Shown piece after piece: positions 8,315 to 17,507 of a DNA stretch of 64,000 nt. Numbering within the stretch: the stretch's first letter is position 1; each line of letters opens with the position of its first letter. The position numbers were made by a program, and so were the translations under genes. Source of the stretch: Caballeronia jiangsuensis. GTDB lineage: Bacteria > Pseudomonadota > Gammaproteobacteria > Burkholderiales > Burkholderiaceae. The notes under the pieces were generated by a model. That model was given only the letters and a program-made list of their open reading frames with translations, had not been told where the DNA came from and did no database searches. The DNA lies in assembly GCA_000648925.1 (NCBI GenBank), contig JFHF01000011.1, positions 1 to 64,000 of the forward strand. Direction: 5' to 3'.

Positions 8315-9496
8315 TTACGGACGTTCCAGCGCCAGCGCGACACCCATGCCGCCGCCGATGCACAGCGACGCAAGACCCTTCTTCGCATCGCGCTTCTGCA
8401 TTTCGTGCAGCAGCGTGACGAGAATCCGGCAGCCCGATGCGCCGATCGGGTGACCGATCGCGATTGCGCCGCCGTTCACGTTGATCTTCGACTGATCCCA
8501 GCCCATCTGCTTGTGCACCGCCAGCGCCTGCGCCGCGAACGCCTCGTTGATTTCCATCAGGTCCAGGTCGTTCACCGACCAGCCCGCGCGCTCCAGACAG
8601 CGCTTGGATGCCGGCACCGGACCCATGCCCATGATCTTCGGATCGACGCCCGCGTTCGCGTATGCCTTGATGCGAGCGAGCGGCGTGAGACCCAGCGCCT
8701 CGGCCTTCTTCGCCGACATCACGACGACCGCCGCCGCGCCGTCGTTGAGGCCCGACGCGTTCGCCGCCGTCACCGTGCCTTCCTTCGAGAACGCGGGCTT
8801 CAGGCCCGCAAGCGCTTCGGCCGTCACGCCGTGGCGCACGAATTCGTCGGTGGCGAACTGCAGCGGCTCGCCCTTGCGCTGCGGGATCGAGACCGGCACG
8901 ATTTCGTCGTTGAAACGGCCCGACTTCTGCGCGGCTTCCGCCTTGTTCTGCGACAGCGCCGCGAACTTATCCTGATCCTCGCGCGTGATGCCGAATTCCT
9001 TCGCGACGTTTTCCGCCGTCGTGCCCATGTGGTAGTTGTTATAGACGTCCCACAGGCCATCGACGATCATCGTGTCGATCAGCTTCGCATCGCCCATGCG
9101 GAAGCCGTCGCGCGAGCCCGGCAGCACGTGCGGCGCGGCGCTCATGTTTTCCTGACCGCCCGCGATGACGATCTCCGCATCGCCCGCGATGATCGCGTTC
9201 GCCGCCAGCATCACCGCCTTCAGGCCCGAGCCGCAGACCTTGTTGATCGTCATGCCGGGAACCATGTCGGGCAAACCGGCCTTGATGAGCGACTGGCGCG
9301 CCGGGTTCTGGCCCGAGCCGGCCGCGAGCACCTGGCCCAGGATCACTTCGCTCACCTGGTCGGGCTTCACGCCCGCGCGCTCCAGAACCGCCTTGATTAC
9401 CGTCGCGCCCAGCTCCGGCGCCGCGATCTTCGCGAGCGAGCCGCCGAACTTGCCTACCGCCGTACGCGCGGCCGATACGATCACTACGTCAGTCAT
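8315..9496 (-). CDS. phaA: acetyl-CoA acetyltransferase PhaA (beta-ketothiolase)
   Basis: A 393-residue thiolase forming acetoacetyl-CoA from two acetyl-CoA, the first step of PHB synthesis. Nucleophile C88 is in NKVCGSG, H349 in GHPIGASG and C379 in CIGGGMG; spacing and length match biosynthetic thiolases. It lies between phaC (77 bp upstream) and phaB (84 bp downstream), the standard Burkholderiales order, so it is presumably transcribed from the phaC promoter. Confidence 0.96.
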   Translation of the reverse strand: MTDVVIVSAARTAVGKFGGSLAKIAAPELGATVIKAVLERAGVKPDQVSEVILGQVLAAGSGQNPARQSLIKAGLPDMVPGMTINKVCGSGLKAVMLAANAIIAGDAEIVIAGGQENMSAAPHVLPGSRDGFRMGDAKLIDTMIVDGLWDVYNNYHMGTTAENVAKEFGITREDQDKFAALSQNKAEAAQKSGRFNDEIVPVSIPQRKGEPLQFATDEFVRHGVTAEALAGLKPAFSKEGTVTAANASGLNDGAAAVVVMSAKKAEALGLTPLARIKAYANAGVDPKIMGMGPVPASKRCLERAGWSVNDLDLMEINEAFAAQALAVHKQMGWDQSKINVNGGAIAIGHPIGASGCRILVTLLHEMQKRDAKKGLASLCIGGGMGVALALERP

Positions 9497-9573
9497 TTCA
9501 GTTTCCTTTTGGCATCGAATGTTAATGCGACTCGGAACGGCACCCTGCGCTCTCGCACACGGTCAGCCGCCGC

Positions 9574-11586
9574 TCACACATCGCGTTCCAGTACGTAACG
9601 GCCGGGTGCGGCCTCGATTACCGGGTGAGTCTTCGATCCCTGCGCCGCGCGTGCCTTGACCCGCTCGCCCGCGTTTTCGCCGAGCCATTTCGACCAGGCC
9701 GGCCACCAGCTTCCGGGATGCTCCGCCGCGGCGTCGAACCACGCATCGGGATCTTCCGGCAGACGCTCGTCGGCGCTGTCGATCATCCAGAAGCTGCGCT
9801 TGTTCTTCGACGGCGGATTGATCACGCCCGCGATATGACCGGATGCGCCGAGCACGAACTTCTGCGGACCGCTGAGAACCGGCGCGGACGCATAAGCCGA
9901 TTTCCACGGCACGATATGGTCTTCCCGCGAACCGTAGATGAAGGTCGGCAACGTGAGGCGCGACAGGTCGATCGATTCGCCGCACACCGTCAGCGCGTGC
10001 GGCGTCTTCAGCTTGTTCTCGAGATACGTGTTGCGCAGATACCAGACGCACATCGGGCCCGGCAGGTTCGTCGAATCGCTGTTCCAGAAGAGCAGATCGA
10101 ACGCTTGCGGCGTGCGGCCCTTGAGGTAGTTGTCGACGACGTAATTCCAGACCAGGTCGTTCGGACGCAGATACGAGAACGTGTTGGCGAACTCGATGCC
10201 GCGCATGAGGCCGGCAGGCGCGCCGCCCTTGCCGCCGATCGACTGCTCGCGCATCTGCACGTGCGCCTCGTCGACGAAAACGTCGAGCACGCCCGTATCG
10301 GAGAAATCGAGCATCGAGGTGAGCAGCGTCATCGATGCGGCCGGCTCCTCGCCGCGCGCCTTCGCCACCGCGAGCGCGGTCGCGAGGATCGTGCCGCCGA
10401 TGCAGAAGCCGAGGGTATTGATCTTGTCCTCGCCGCTGATCTCCTGCACGACGCGGATCGTTTCGAGGGCGCCCTCTTCGACGTAGTCGTCCCACGTCTT
10501 GTGCGCGATCGACTGATCCGCATTGCGCCACGACAGGATGAACACCTGATGCCCTTCTTCGAGCGCATAGCGCACGAGCGAGCCTTCCGGCGACAAATCG
10601 AGGATGTAGAACTTGTTGATGCACGGCGGCACGATCAGAAGCGGCCGCGCATACACGTTCGGCGCGAGCGGCTTGTACTGGATCAGTTGCACGAGATCGT
10701 TCTCGTACACGACCGACCCTTCCGTCGATGCGATGTTCTTGCCGACGAGAAAGCGCGATTCGTCCGACTGCGAAATCTTGCCGCGCTGCATGTCGTTCAG
10801 CAGATTCATCATGCCCTGGCGCAGGCTTTCGCCCTTGCTTTCGATGAGCGTCTTCTGCGCATCGGGATTGAGCGCGAGGAAGTTGCTCGGCGCGGCGGCG
10901 GCGGCCCATTGCTGCACGGCGAAGCGGATGCGCTCGCGCGTCTTCGGATCGCTCTGCACCGCGTCCGCGAGTTCCTGCAGATAGCGTGCGTTCAGCAAAT
11001 ACCACGCGGCGGTGAACGCGTAGGCGGGCGTGGTTTGCCACGAGGTATCGGTGAAGCGCCGGTCCTTCAGCGCGCTCGGATCGATGCTTTGCGCGCCCGC
11101 CTGCTTGAGCAGATCGGCGGCGTCGCGCGAATAGCTGCTCTGCAATTCATGGAGGCGTTCGGGAGCGATCGCGGCGGTCGGAATCTTCGGCAGCGTGGGC
11201 AATCCCTGCATCGCCGCGCCGAAGCCCGGCATGCTGCTCGCGAGCTTCGCGAATTCCGCGAGGCCGTTCATCTTGGTGAAATCGGGCATCTGCGGCATGG
11301 CGCCCGTAGTCGGGAATGCCGTCGGAAATGCCGCGGAAGGAAATCCGTTCGAAAAGCCTTTGGCAAAATCGGCGAATGCAGCGAACGGCGCTGCCGCCGC
11401 ATCACTTGCGGTATTCGTCTGTTGAGTGAATTTCGACCATTGCGAAGGATCGGCGACGGAACGCCAGGCGTTCAGCCATTGATCGAACGCCTGCTGTACG
11501 CCAGTCGTATCGGCGGATGATGCTTCGGCCGAGGTGCTGTCGGCGGTACGGGAGCGGGAAGATGAGGAAGTAGATTTGGAAGCCAT
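9574..11586 (-). CDS. phaC: class I poly(R)-hydroxyalkanoate synthase PhaC
   Basis: A 670-residue alpha/beta-hydrolase-fold polymerase of (R)-3-hydroxyacyl-CoA. The lipase-like box GFCIGG places the nucleophile at C395; D556 (SREDHIVPW) and H584 (GASGHIAG) complete the triad. The triad spacing of 161 and 28 residues equals that of the Cupriavidus enzyme (C319, D480, H508). The N-terminus is therefore about 76 residues longer. The excess is a Ser/Thr/Ala-rich start plus a Phe/Pro/Ala/Gly/Met-rich stretch (about 60-135). The start at 11586 is the only ATG preceding the first recognisable PhaC_N helix region. It is the first gene of phaC-A-B. Confidence 0.95.
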   Translation of the reverse strand: MASKSTSSSSRSRTADSTSAEASSADTTGVQQAFDQWLNAWRSVADPSQWSKFTQQTNTASDAAAAPFAAFADFAKGFSNGFPSAAFPTAFPTTGAMPQMPDFTKMNGLAEFAKLASSMPGFGAAMQGLPTLPKIPTAAIAPERLHELQSSYSRDAADLLKQAGAQSIDPSALKDRRFTDTSWQTTPAYAFTAAWYLLNARYLQELADAVQSDPKTRERIRFAVQQWAAAAAPSNFLALNPDAQKTLIESKGESLRQGMMNLLNDMQRGKISQSDESRFLVGKNIASTEGSVVYENDLVQLIQYKPLAPNVYARPLLIVPPCINKFYILDLSPEGSLVRYALEEGHQVFILSWRNADQSIAHKTWDDYVEEGALETIRVVQEISGEDKINTLGFCIGGTILATALAVAKARGEEPAASMTLLTSMLDFSDTGVLDVFVDEAHVQMREQSIGGKGGAPAGLMRGIEFANTFSYLRPNDLVWNYVVDNYLKGRTPQAFDLLFWNSDSTNLPGPMCVWYLRNTYLENKLKTPHALTVCGESIDLSRLTLPTFIYGSREDHIVPWKSAYASAPVLSGPQKFVLGASGHIAGVINPPSKNKRSFWMIDSADERLPEDPDAWFDAAAEHPGSWWPAWSKWLGENAGERVKARAAQGSKTHPVIEAAPGRYVLERDV

Positions 11587-11740
11587 ACCCGCTATTGACC
11601 TGTGAGTCTCGCAAGACTTGGATTGCTGATGCAGGCATCGCCGGGCTTTCCTCGACCAGCGCGCAAGTATTGGTGCGCCTTATGCGCGCGGCAAGTGTGT
11701 GCCTTGCTACGCCGTGCCCGATTGGTTGAATTCCAGGAAC

Positions 11741-11770
11741 ATTCTTGCTCCAGGATGTCAGGCATGTCAA
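11741..11770 (-). promoter_or_regulatory. candidate sigma70 promoter of phaC-A-B
   Basis: On the minus strand a perfect TTGACA (11765-11770) is followed after 18 bp by AAGAAT (11741-11746), four of six bases matching TATAAT. This would give a leader of roughly 150 nt before phaC. The Cupriavidus phaC promoter has the same architecture (TTGACA, 18 bp, a weak -10), which supports the call. Confidence 0.6.
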
Positions 11771-11825
11771 TGCTTCGTCCCGATTTTGCCGCAGTGCGAT
11801 ATTTTTTTAATTATCGTTTTCCCCC

Positions 11826-11848
11826 ATGCGAATTATTGCGTTTCGCAT
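11826..11848. promoter_or_regulatory. palindrome upstream of phaC promoter (candidate operator)
   Basis: ATGCGAA (11826-11832) and TTCGCAT (11842-11848) form a perfect 7-bp dyad with a 9-bp spacer. An overlapping TGCG-TTT-CGCA dyad sits at 11837-11847. It lies about 55 bp upstream of the putative -35 box, a position suited to an activator or repressor. No cognate regulator can be named. Confidence 0.4.
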
Positions 11849-11915
11849 GAGGTTTAGTCATCGGCGGGAAATGCTTGTCGGGTATCTTCCGAGACGATTG
11901 CCGATAGCCAATCGT

Positions 11916-12752
11916 TTAATCGGTGAGCCAGATCATCGCGGCCATGCGGCCGGTCACGCGATTGCGACGGTACGAATAAAAGCGCTCTTTCTCAGTGACG
12001 GTGCAATGCGTGCCGCCATGAATGCGCACGGCGCCGACGCCGAGGTCGGCCAGGCGCAGGCGCGCGAGCGCATAGATATCCGCGAGATATTTGTCCGGCG
12101 TGCCGTCGATAAGACTGAACGCGGCCTTCGTCGCGTCACGGCGATCCGGCCGCGCGGCCGCGACGAACGCATCGAGCACGTCCTCGCCCACTTCGAACGC
12201 GTTCGGCCCGATCGCCGGTCCGAGAAACGCATTGAGCTTCGATGCCGGCACGCCCGCGAGCGCCGCCACGCGCTCGCCCGTCTTCTCGACGATGCCGCCG
12301 GCAAGTCCGCGCCAGCCCGCGTGGGCAGCACCGACCGCGCGGCCGTCGTCGTCGCAGAAGAGCACCGGCAGGCAATCGGCCGTCATCACGACGCACACGA
12401 CGCCCGCGCGATCCGTCACGCTGGCGTCGGCGCGCGTGCGTTCGCCAAGCGCGAGGCGTTCGATGACCGCGTGCGCATCCTCGACCTGCGTGCCGTGAAT
12501 CTGTTCGAGCCACGCGGCGTTGCCCAGACCTGTCGATGCGAGCGCGCGGCGGCGGTTTTCCTTCACCGCATCGGGCGCGTCGCCGGACGAGAAGCCGAGA
12601 TTGAGGCCGCCCGCGCCGGGCGCGCCGCCATCGTAGGGCGCATCGCTCACGCCGCCCGCGCGCGTCGTGACGAATGCGCGCACGCGCGGCGATACGTTCC
12701 ATTGCGGCAACACGCAGTCTTTCGATTGCAGTTCGGCGGCGTCATTGGTCAT
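11916..12752 (-). CDS. pgeF: peptidoglycan editing factor PgeF (YfiH/laccase-domain family)
   Basis: A 278-residue Cu-oxidase_4 (YfiH) family protein. Metal or substrate residues H86 (QIHGTQV), C127 (MTADCLPV) and H144 (AAHAGWRG) are all present. The E. coli homologue removes mis-incorporated serine from UDP-MurNAc precursors; older names are laccase or polyphenol oxidase. The ATG at 12750-12752 overlaps the rluD stop by 4 bp (ATGA), which indicates translational coupling. The rluD-pgeF pairing is common in proteobacteria. Confidence 0.9.
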   Translation of the reverse strand: MTNDAAELQSKDCVLPQWNVSPRVRAFVTTRAGGVSDAPYDGGAPGAGGLNLGFSSGDAPDAVKENRRRALASTGLGNAAWLEQIHGTQVEDAHAVIERLALGERTRADASVTDRAGVVCVVMTADCLPVLFCDDDGRAVGAAHAGWRGLAGGIVEKTGERVAALAGVPASKLNAFLGPAIGPNAFEVGEDVLDAFVAAARPDRRDATKAAFSLIDGTPDKYLADIYALARLRLADLGVGAVRIHGGTHCTVTEKERFYSYRRNRVTGRMAAMIWLTD

Positions 12753-13912
12753 GCTTCGTCGTCCTCGCTCTCTTCGTCGTCCCAGTCGTCTTCTTCGCCC
12801 TCGCCCATCTCGTAGACTTCGACGAAGCCCTCGTCCTCGTCGAACTCGACTTCCTCGTCCTGTCCGAAACCAAGTTCCGCTGCGAGAGCTGCGATGTCCT
12901 CGGGCACGTCCGCGCGCCAATGCACTTCCTTGCCCGTCGCGGGATGAATCAGGCCGAGCCGCCACGCGTGCAACGCCTGACGCGCGAAATCGTTGGGCAG
13001 CGGCTTTACGGAGCGCTTGCCGCGCGCGTGTCCGTACACCGGATCGCCGAGCAGCGGATGCTGGATATGCGCGCAATGCACCCGAATCTGATGCGTGCGG
13101 CCCGTTTCCAGATCGCAATGAATCGCGCTGACGGGCTGACCGTGCCACGTGGTCCGGTCGATGGTGCGGAAATGCGTACGCGCGGGCTTGCCCGATGCGG
13201 TCTTCACGACCGCCATGCGCGTGCGCTCGCGCGGATCGCGGCCGATCGGCGCGTCGATCGTGCCTTCGTCGGGCATGTTGCCCCACACGAACGCGACATA
13301 GCGGCGCTTGACCGTGCGCGCCTGCAACTGGCGCACCAGATCGGTCTGCGCCTCGAGCGTGCGCGCGACGACCATCAGGCCGGACGTTTCCTTGTCCAGC
13401 CGATGCACGATGCCCGCGCGCGGCAGGCCGGCGGCGGCATCGCCGTAACGATGCAGGAGGCCATTGAGCAGCGTGCCGCTCCAGTTGCCCGCGGCCGGAT
13501 GCACCACCATGCCCGCGGGCTTGTTGACGACGACGAGCGTCTCGTCCTCGTACACGATATGCAGCGGCACCGGCTCGGGCGCGAAGGCGAGTTGCTCGGG
13601 CAGGAGATCGGGCACGAGCGTGATCGTCGCGCCGAGCGGCACGGGCTGGCGCACTTTCGCGCCCGCGCCATCGACGAGCACGCGTCCTTCTTCGATCCAG
13701 CCCTGCAGCCGGTTGCGCGAAAACTCGGGGAAGACTTTGGCGAGCACCTTGTCGAGCCGTTCGCCCGCGAGTTCGTCGGGCACGTGCGCCTCGCGCGTCG
13801 CTTCGCGGCCCGCGCTGCCGGTCGACTCGGGCGATGCCGAGTCGTGGCCGGGGTCGCATGGGCTATAATCTTTGAGTTGGTCTTTGGTACGACGAGTACT
13901 TGAGCGGGTCAT
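12749..13912 (-). CDS. rluD: 23S rRNA pseudouridine synthase RluD
   Basis: A 387-residue enzyme making pseudouridines in helix 69 of 23S rRNA. It has an S4 RNA-binding domain (about 45-105), then the RluA-type catalytic core with nucleophile D173 in HRLDKETSG. The last 40 residues are extremely acidic (runs of Glu/Asp with [11 protein letters not shown]), unlike E. coli RluD. The ATG at 13910-13912 is preferred; another 7 codons upstream is possible. The first ~16 codons overlap the divergent TATAAT box used for bamD. It is coupled to pgeF by an ATGA overlap. Confidence 0.92.
   Translation of the reverse strand: MTRSSTRRTKDQLKDYSPCDPGHDSASPESTGSAGREATREAHVPDELAGERLDKVLAKVFPEFSRNRLQGWIEEGRVLVDGAGAKVRQPVPLGATITLVPDLLPEQLAFAPEPVPLHIVYEDETLVVVNKPAGMVVHPAAGNWSGTLLNGLLHRYGDAAAGLPRAGIVHRLDKETSGLMVVARTLEAQTDLVRQLQARTVKRRYVAFVWGNMPDEGTIDAPIGRDPRERTRMAVVKTASGKPARTHFRTIDRTTWHGQPVSAIHCDLETGRTHQIRVHCAHIQHPLLGDPVYGHARGKRSVKPLPNDFARQALHAWRLGLIHPATGKEVHWRADVPEDIAALAAELGFGQDEEVEFDEDEGFVEVYEMGEGEEDDWDDEESEDDEA
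13864..13869 (+). promoter_or_regulatory. TATAAT -10 box upstream of bamD
   Basis: A perfect TATAAT hexamer on the plus strand, about 130 bp before the bamD start, inside the 5' coding end of divergent rluD. The region 17 bp upstream (around 13841) is a poor -35. Transcription from here would give a leader of about 120 nt. Confidence 0.5.
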
Positions 13913-13998
13913 TTGAACGAGATTCGGCGGCATGAAACGGAAGCCGCGCCGGAAATACAGCTAGAACAGCGAGAATCAGCCAGGAACAGCAAGCACTG

Positions 13999-14832
13999 AT
14001 GCGAGCCTTCAACACCATTCATCTCTCGATGCGTCAATCCATCAAGTATCTGGCGCTGGCCGCGAGCGTCGCCATCGTAACGGCCTGTCACGGCCTGCCC
14101 GAGAAGACCGACGAAACGGCAACGTGGAACAACAACAAATTATATACGGAGGCTCAGGACGCGCTATCCGGCAGCGACTGGGGCAAGTGCGCGAAGTATT
14201 TCGAAGCGCTCGAAGGCCGCGACCCGTTCGGCCATTTCGCGCAGCAGGCGCAGATCAACGTCGCGTACTGCGACTGGAAGGATAGCGAAACCGCCAACGC
14301 CGACCAGGCCATCGATCGTTTCATCAAGCTGCACCCGGATCATCCCGAGATCGCTTATGCGTACTATCTCAAGGGCATGATCCACTTCAACGACGACCTC
14401 GGTCTCTTCGGCCGCTTCTCCGGTCAGGACATGAGCGAGCGCGACCCGAAGTCGCTGCGCGAGTCCTATGATGCATTCAAGGTCGTCGTCGACAAATATC
14501 CGCAAAGCAAGTACGCGCCCGACGCCGCGCAGCGCATGCGCTATATCGTGAACGCGCTCGCGTCGCACGAAGTGCATGCTGCTGATTACTACTATCGTCG
14601 GGGCGCGTATGTGGCCGCGATCAATCGCGCGCAACTCGCGATTCGCGAGTACCGCAATGCGCCGGCGACGGAAGACGCGCTGCACATCATGATGCTGTCG
14701 TACGAGAGGCTCGATCAGCCGCAACTCGCCGACGACACCAAGCGCGTGCTCGCCGCGACGTTCCCGGACAGCCCGTATGTGACGGGCAAACGCCGCGCGA
14801 ACGCCGAGAAGCCCTGGTACCAGATCTGGTAA
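13999..14832 (+). CDS. bamD: outer-membrane protein assembly lipoprotein BamD
   Basis: A 277-residue lipoprotein of the BAM complex, which inserts beta-barrel proteins into the outer membrane. A signal peptide ends in IVTAC with the acylated cysteine at residue 30. The mature part is TPR-like: ALSGSDWGKCAKYFEAL, then AYYLKGM, then YDAFKVVVDKYPQSKYAPDA, and a later YYYRRGAYVAAINR repeat. The ATG at 13999 is used; a second one ten codons later would also give a functional signal peptide. It is divergent from rluD, an arrangement frequent in proteobacteria. Confidence 0.94.
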   Translation: MRAFNTIHLSMRQSIKYLALAASVAIVTACHGLPEKTDETATWNNNKLYTEAQDALSGSDWGKCAKYFEALEGRDPFGHFAQQAQINVAYCDWKDSETANADQAIDRFIKLHPDHPEIAYAYYLKGMIHFNDDLGLFGRFSGQDMSERDPKSLRESYDAFKVVVDKYPQSKYAPDAAQRMRYIVNALASHEVHAADYYYRRGAYVAAINRAQLAIREYRNAPATEDALHIMMLSYERLDQPQLADDTKRVLAATFPDSPYVTGKRRANAEKPWYQIW

Positions 14833-14850
14833 GACACGCAGGCAACAAAA

Positions 14851-14877
14851 AAACGGCCGGTTGATAACCGGCCGTTT
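14851..14877. terminator. bidirectional intrinsic terminator between bamD and the helicase gene
   Basis: A perfect 12-bp stem AAACGGCCGGTT / AACCGGCCGTTT with a 3-nt loop, flanked by an A-run on the left and a T-run on the right. It can stop both bamD and the convergent helicase gene. Confidence 0.9.
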
Positions 14878-14909
14878 TTTTTGTCGATGAAAAATCAGGA
14901 TTCCGACAG

Positions 14910-17138
14910 TTACTCCGCCAGCTCCGTTTTCCATTTCGCCGCATCGCTGAAGAATTCGCGCACCACGTCCAGTTCGCGCGTGCGCTTGAACGGCGGCAGG
15001 CTCTGCCAGATGCGCCGGCCATACGGTTTGTCGACGAGGCGCGTGTCGCAGATCATCAGCACGCCGCGATCCGTCTCCGCGCGAATCAGGCGACCCGCGC
15101 CCTGCTTCAACGTGATGACCGCCTGCGGCAACTGATGCACGGCGAACGGGCTCAGGCCTTTTTTTGTCAGCGCGTCGAGACGCGCGGCGAGGACGGGATC
15201 GTCGGGTGGAGCGAACGGCAGCTTGTCGATGACGACGAGCGACAGCGCATCTCCGCGCACATCGACGCCTTCCCAGAAGCTTTGACTGCCCACCAGAATC
15301 GCATTGCCGTAGGCGCGGAAACGGTCGAGCAGCTCGGTGCGGCTCGCGTCGCCCTGCACGAGCAGCGGATTGTCCCAGCCACGCCGTTCGATGATGTCGC
15401 GCATGCGCGTCGCGATGCGATCCACCGCGCGCAACGTCGTGCACAGTACGAACACGCCGCCGCCCGCCGCCTCGATCACGGGCAGCGCCGCCTCGAACAC
15501 GGCATCGGTGAATTGCGGCGACGAAGGTTGCGGCAGATTGCGCGGCACGTACAGCAAACCTTGCGACGGGTAATCGAACGGGCTCGGCAAGGTCATCGAC
15601 CGGCGTGCGTTCAGGCCCATCTGCGCCGCGTAGTGCGTGAAGTCGCCGCGCACCGAAAGCGTCGCGGAAGTGAAAATCCATGCGCGCGGCACGCCGGCAC
15701 GCTGCTTCGCGAAGATCGGCGCGACCGACAGCGGCGTCTCGTGCAACTGCACCGTGTGCGAGAACACTTCGATCCAGCGCACCATCTCGTTCGGCTCTTC
15801 CTTCGCGGCCTGCTTGGCGGTGTCCTCGTCCGCGACGACCGCGCGTTCGAGCGATGTCGGCGGCGTCGTCCAGCCCGCGAGCAGATCCTGCAACTCTCGC
15901 GCGCGCCGCACCAGCGCCTGCAACGATTCGGCCCGCTCCGCATGCGACGAGAGCGTCGTGGCGAGCGCGGACAAATGCGTCTCCAGCGTGTCGAGCGCCT
16001 CGAAAATCGGATGACCGTCCGCCAACTGCCCGAGCGACAGGCGCACCGAATCTTCCTTGAACGCGAGCCGCACATCGCGCGCCGCACGTTCCAGCGCCGC
16101 GCCGAGCTTGGTCCAGTCGGCGGCGTCGCGCGCGTGCGAGAGACCTTCGGCGACCGTATCGCGCGCGAGTTCGAGCAACTGCGTCGTCGAGAGCGTATCG
16201 CCGAAAAAGAGCGTCGCCGTTTCGGGCAACTGATGCGCCTCGTCGAAGATGATGGTGTTCGCCGTCGGCAGCAACTCGGCCATGCCGGTGTCGCGCAGCA
16301 TCACATCGGCGAAGAACAGATGGTGATTCACCACGACGATGTCCGCCTGCTGCGCTTCCTTGCGCGCCTGCATCACGAAGCATTCCTTGTAATGCGGACA
16401 TTCCTGACCGAGGCAGTTATCGCGCGTGGACGTGACCATCGGCCAGACGGGCGAATTCTCCGGCACGCTCGCGAGCTCGGCCTTGTCGCCGGTGCGCGTG
16501 ATCTTCGCGAACCGGATGATCTCCTGCAGATGCGACGTATCCTGGCGCGACGGCAGGCGGCCGTTGTCGGCGGTGCGTTCCAGGTAGTAATGGCAGAGAT
16601 AGTTCGCGCGGCCCTTCAGCATCGCGACGGACACGGGCACGGCAAGCGCGTCGCGCACGGTCGGAATGTCGCGCTGGAAGAGCTGATCCTGCAGATGCTT
16701 CGTGCCCGTCGACACGATGACCTTGCCGCCCCACAGCATGGCCGGAACGAGGTACGCATAGGTCTTGCCGGTGCCCGTGCCGGCCTCGACGATGAGCGTG
16801 TTCTCGCCGCCGTCGATGGCTGCTTTCGCAGTCGCGATGCCGATCTCATCGGCCGGCTGCTCGTCGGGCGCGTACGGCTTGTCGGAAGGCCCGAGCTTGC
16901 GCGCGGGACGGCGCTGCGCCTCGAACATCGCGGGTTCGGGCATGGCGCGGCCGGATGCTTCCATCGCGGCCGCGACCGAGCGCGCCATCTCGATCTGCGA
17001 TGCGCGCGAGCGATAACCGTCGATCGCGCGCGCAAGCAGTCCTTGCGCGGAAAAGATGGCGTCGAGCTCGACGGCGCGTTTGTCGGTCAGCGCGAGCGGC
17101 GCGCTGGCGCCGTCGCTGGATTGTGCGGGTGAATTCAA
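14910..17138 (-). CDS. ATP-dependent DNA helicase, DinG/YoaA family (XPD-like, Fe-S)
   Basis: A 742-residue superfamily 2 helicase. Walker A is EAGTGTGKT near 118-126 and the DEAH box is FDEAHQLPE. Between them lies the Fe-S region with NYLCHYY and CLGQECPHYKECF, giving four cysteines. The helicase C-terminal part contains SFWEGVDVRGD and QGAGRLIR. The organisation matches YoaA/DinG, which unwind damaged or RNA-containing DNA 5' to 3'. The short ExoDxxA-less N-terminus fits YoaA better than exonuclease-fused DinG. Convergent with bamD, upstream of nothing else obvious. Confidence 0.85.
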   Translation of the reverse strand: MNSPAQSSDGASAPLALTDKRAVELDAIFSAQGLLARAIDGYRSRASQIEMARSVAAAMEASGRAMPEPAMFEAQRRPARKLGPSDKPYAPDEQPADEIGIATAKAAIDGGENTLIVEAGTGTGKTYAYLVPAMLWGGKVIVSTGTKHLQDQLFQRDIPTVRDALAVPVSVAMLKGRANYLCHYYLERTADNGRLPSRQDTSHLQEIIRFAKITRTGDKAELASVPENSPVWPMVTSTRDNCLGQECPHYKECFVMQARKEAQQADIVVVNHHLFFADVMLRDTGMAELLPTANTIIFDEAHQLPETATLFFGDTLSTTQLLELARDTVAEGLSHARDAADWTKLGAALERAARDVRLAFKEDSVRLSLGQLADGHPIFEALDTLETHLSALATTLSSHAERAESLQALVRRARELQDLLAGWTTPPTSLERAVVADEDTAKQAAKEEPNEMVRWIEVFSHTVQLHETPLSVAPIFAKQRAGVPRAWIFTSATLSVRGDFTHYAAQMGLNARRSMTLPSPFDYPSQGLLYVPRNLPQPSSPQFTDAVFEAALPVIEAAGGGVFVLCTTLRAVDRIATRMRDIIERRGWDNPLLVQGDASRTELLDRFRAYGNAILVGSQSFWEGVDVRGDALSLVVIDKLPFAPPDDPVLAARLDALTKKGLSPFAVHQLPQAVITLKQGAGRLIRAETDRGVLMICDTRLVDKPYGRRIWQSLPPFKRTRELDVVREFFSDAAKWKTELAE

Positions 17139-17220
17139 GGCGTGCTAAATCCTGCGGGTTTCGGCGCGGCCGCGCACGCGAGGCGCCGACGCCAGCGAGC
17201 CTGCGGCCGGCGCGCTGCGT

Positions 17221-17454
17221 TCAGTGCGCGTCAGAGTCCAGCTGCAATTGCAGCAGGAGAATGGTGTCCTTCACCTTGAGCTTGCGCTTTTTCAGGCGTC
17301 TCAGCTCCAGGTCGTCGGTGCCGGACATCTTTTCGATCAACGTGTCCAGGCTGTGATGCTCTTCCTGCAATTGCGCGATTCGGTCGCGCAGCACAGCGGC
17401 ATCCATGGCGGGTTGTCGGGGTGCGCGCGTGGATTCATTCAAGCGCTGCTGCAT
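17221..17454 (-). CDS. DUF465 (YdcH-type) small coiled-coil protein
   Basis: A 77-residue protein with the DUF465 pattern: a Leu/Glu/Gln heptad region (LRDRIAQLQEEHHSLDTLIEKM) followed by a basic helix ELRRLKKRKLKVKDTI. The family's function is unknown. The start at 17454 is preferred over a second ATG sixteen codons in because AAAGGAGG lies 6-7 nt upstream, one of the best ribosome-binding sites in the window. It starts 54 bp after the Gln-rich protein gene stops. Confidence 0.85.
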   Translation of the reverse strand: MQQRLNESTRAPRQPAMDAAVLRDRIAQLQEEHHSLDTLIEKMSGTDDLELRRLKKRKLKVKDTILLLQLQLDSDAH

Positions 17455-17507
17455 GCTCGCCTCCTTTCATCCTCTTTGCGCGGGCCCAAAGAGCGAGCCC
17501 GACCGCC

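Larger units (their letters stand above)
11587..11915 (-). other. 329-bp upstream region of phaC
   Basis: This gap between pgeF and phaC holds no ORF I can support. It contains an AT-rich tract (around 11800-11820), a sigma70-like promoter pointing at phaC, a TTGC-N4-GCAG imperfect dyad near 11624-11634 and an ATGCGAA/TTCGCAT palindrome at 11826-11848. The promoter and palindrome are listed separately. Confidence 0.7.
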
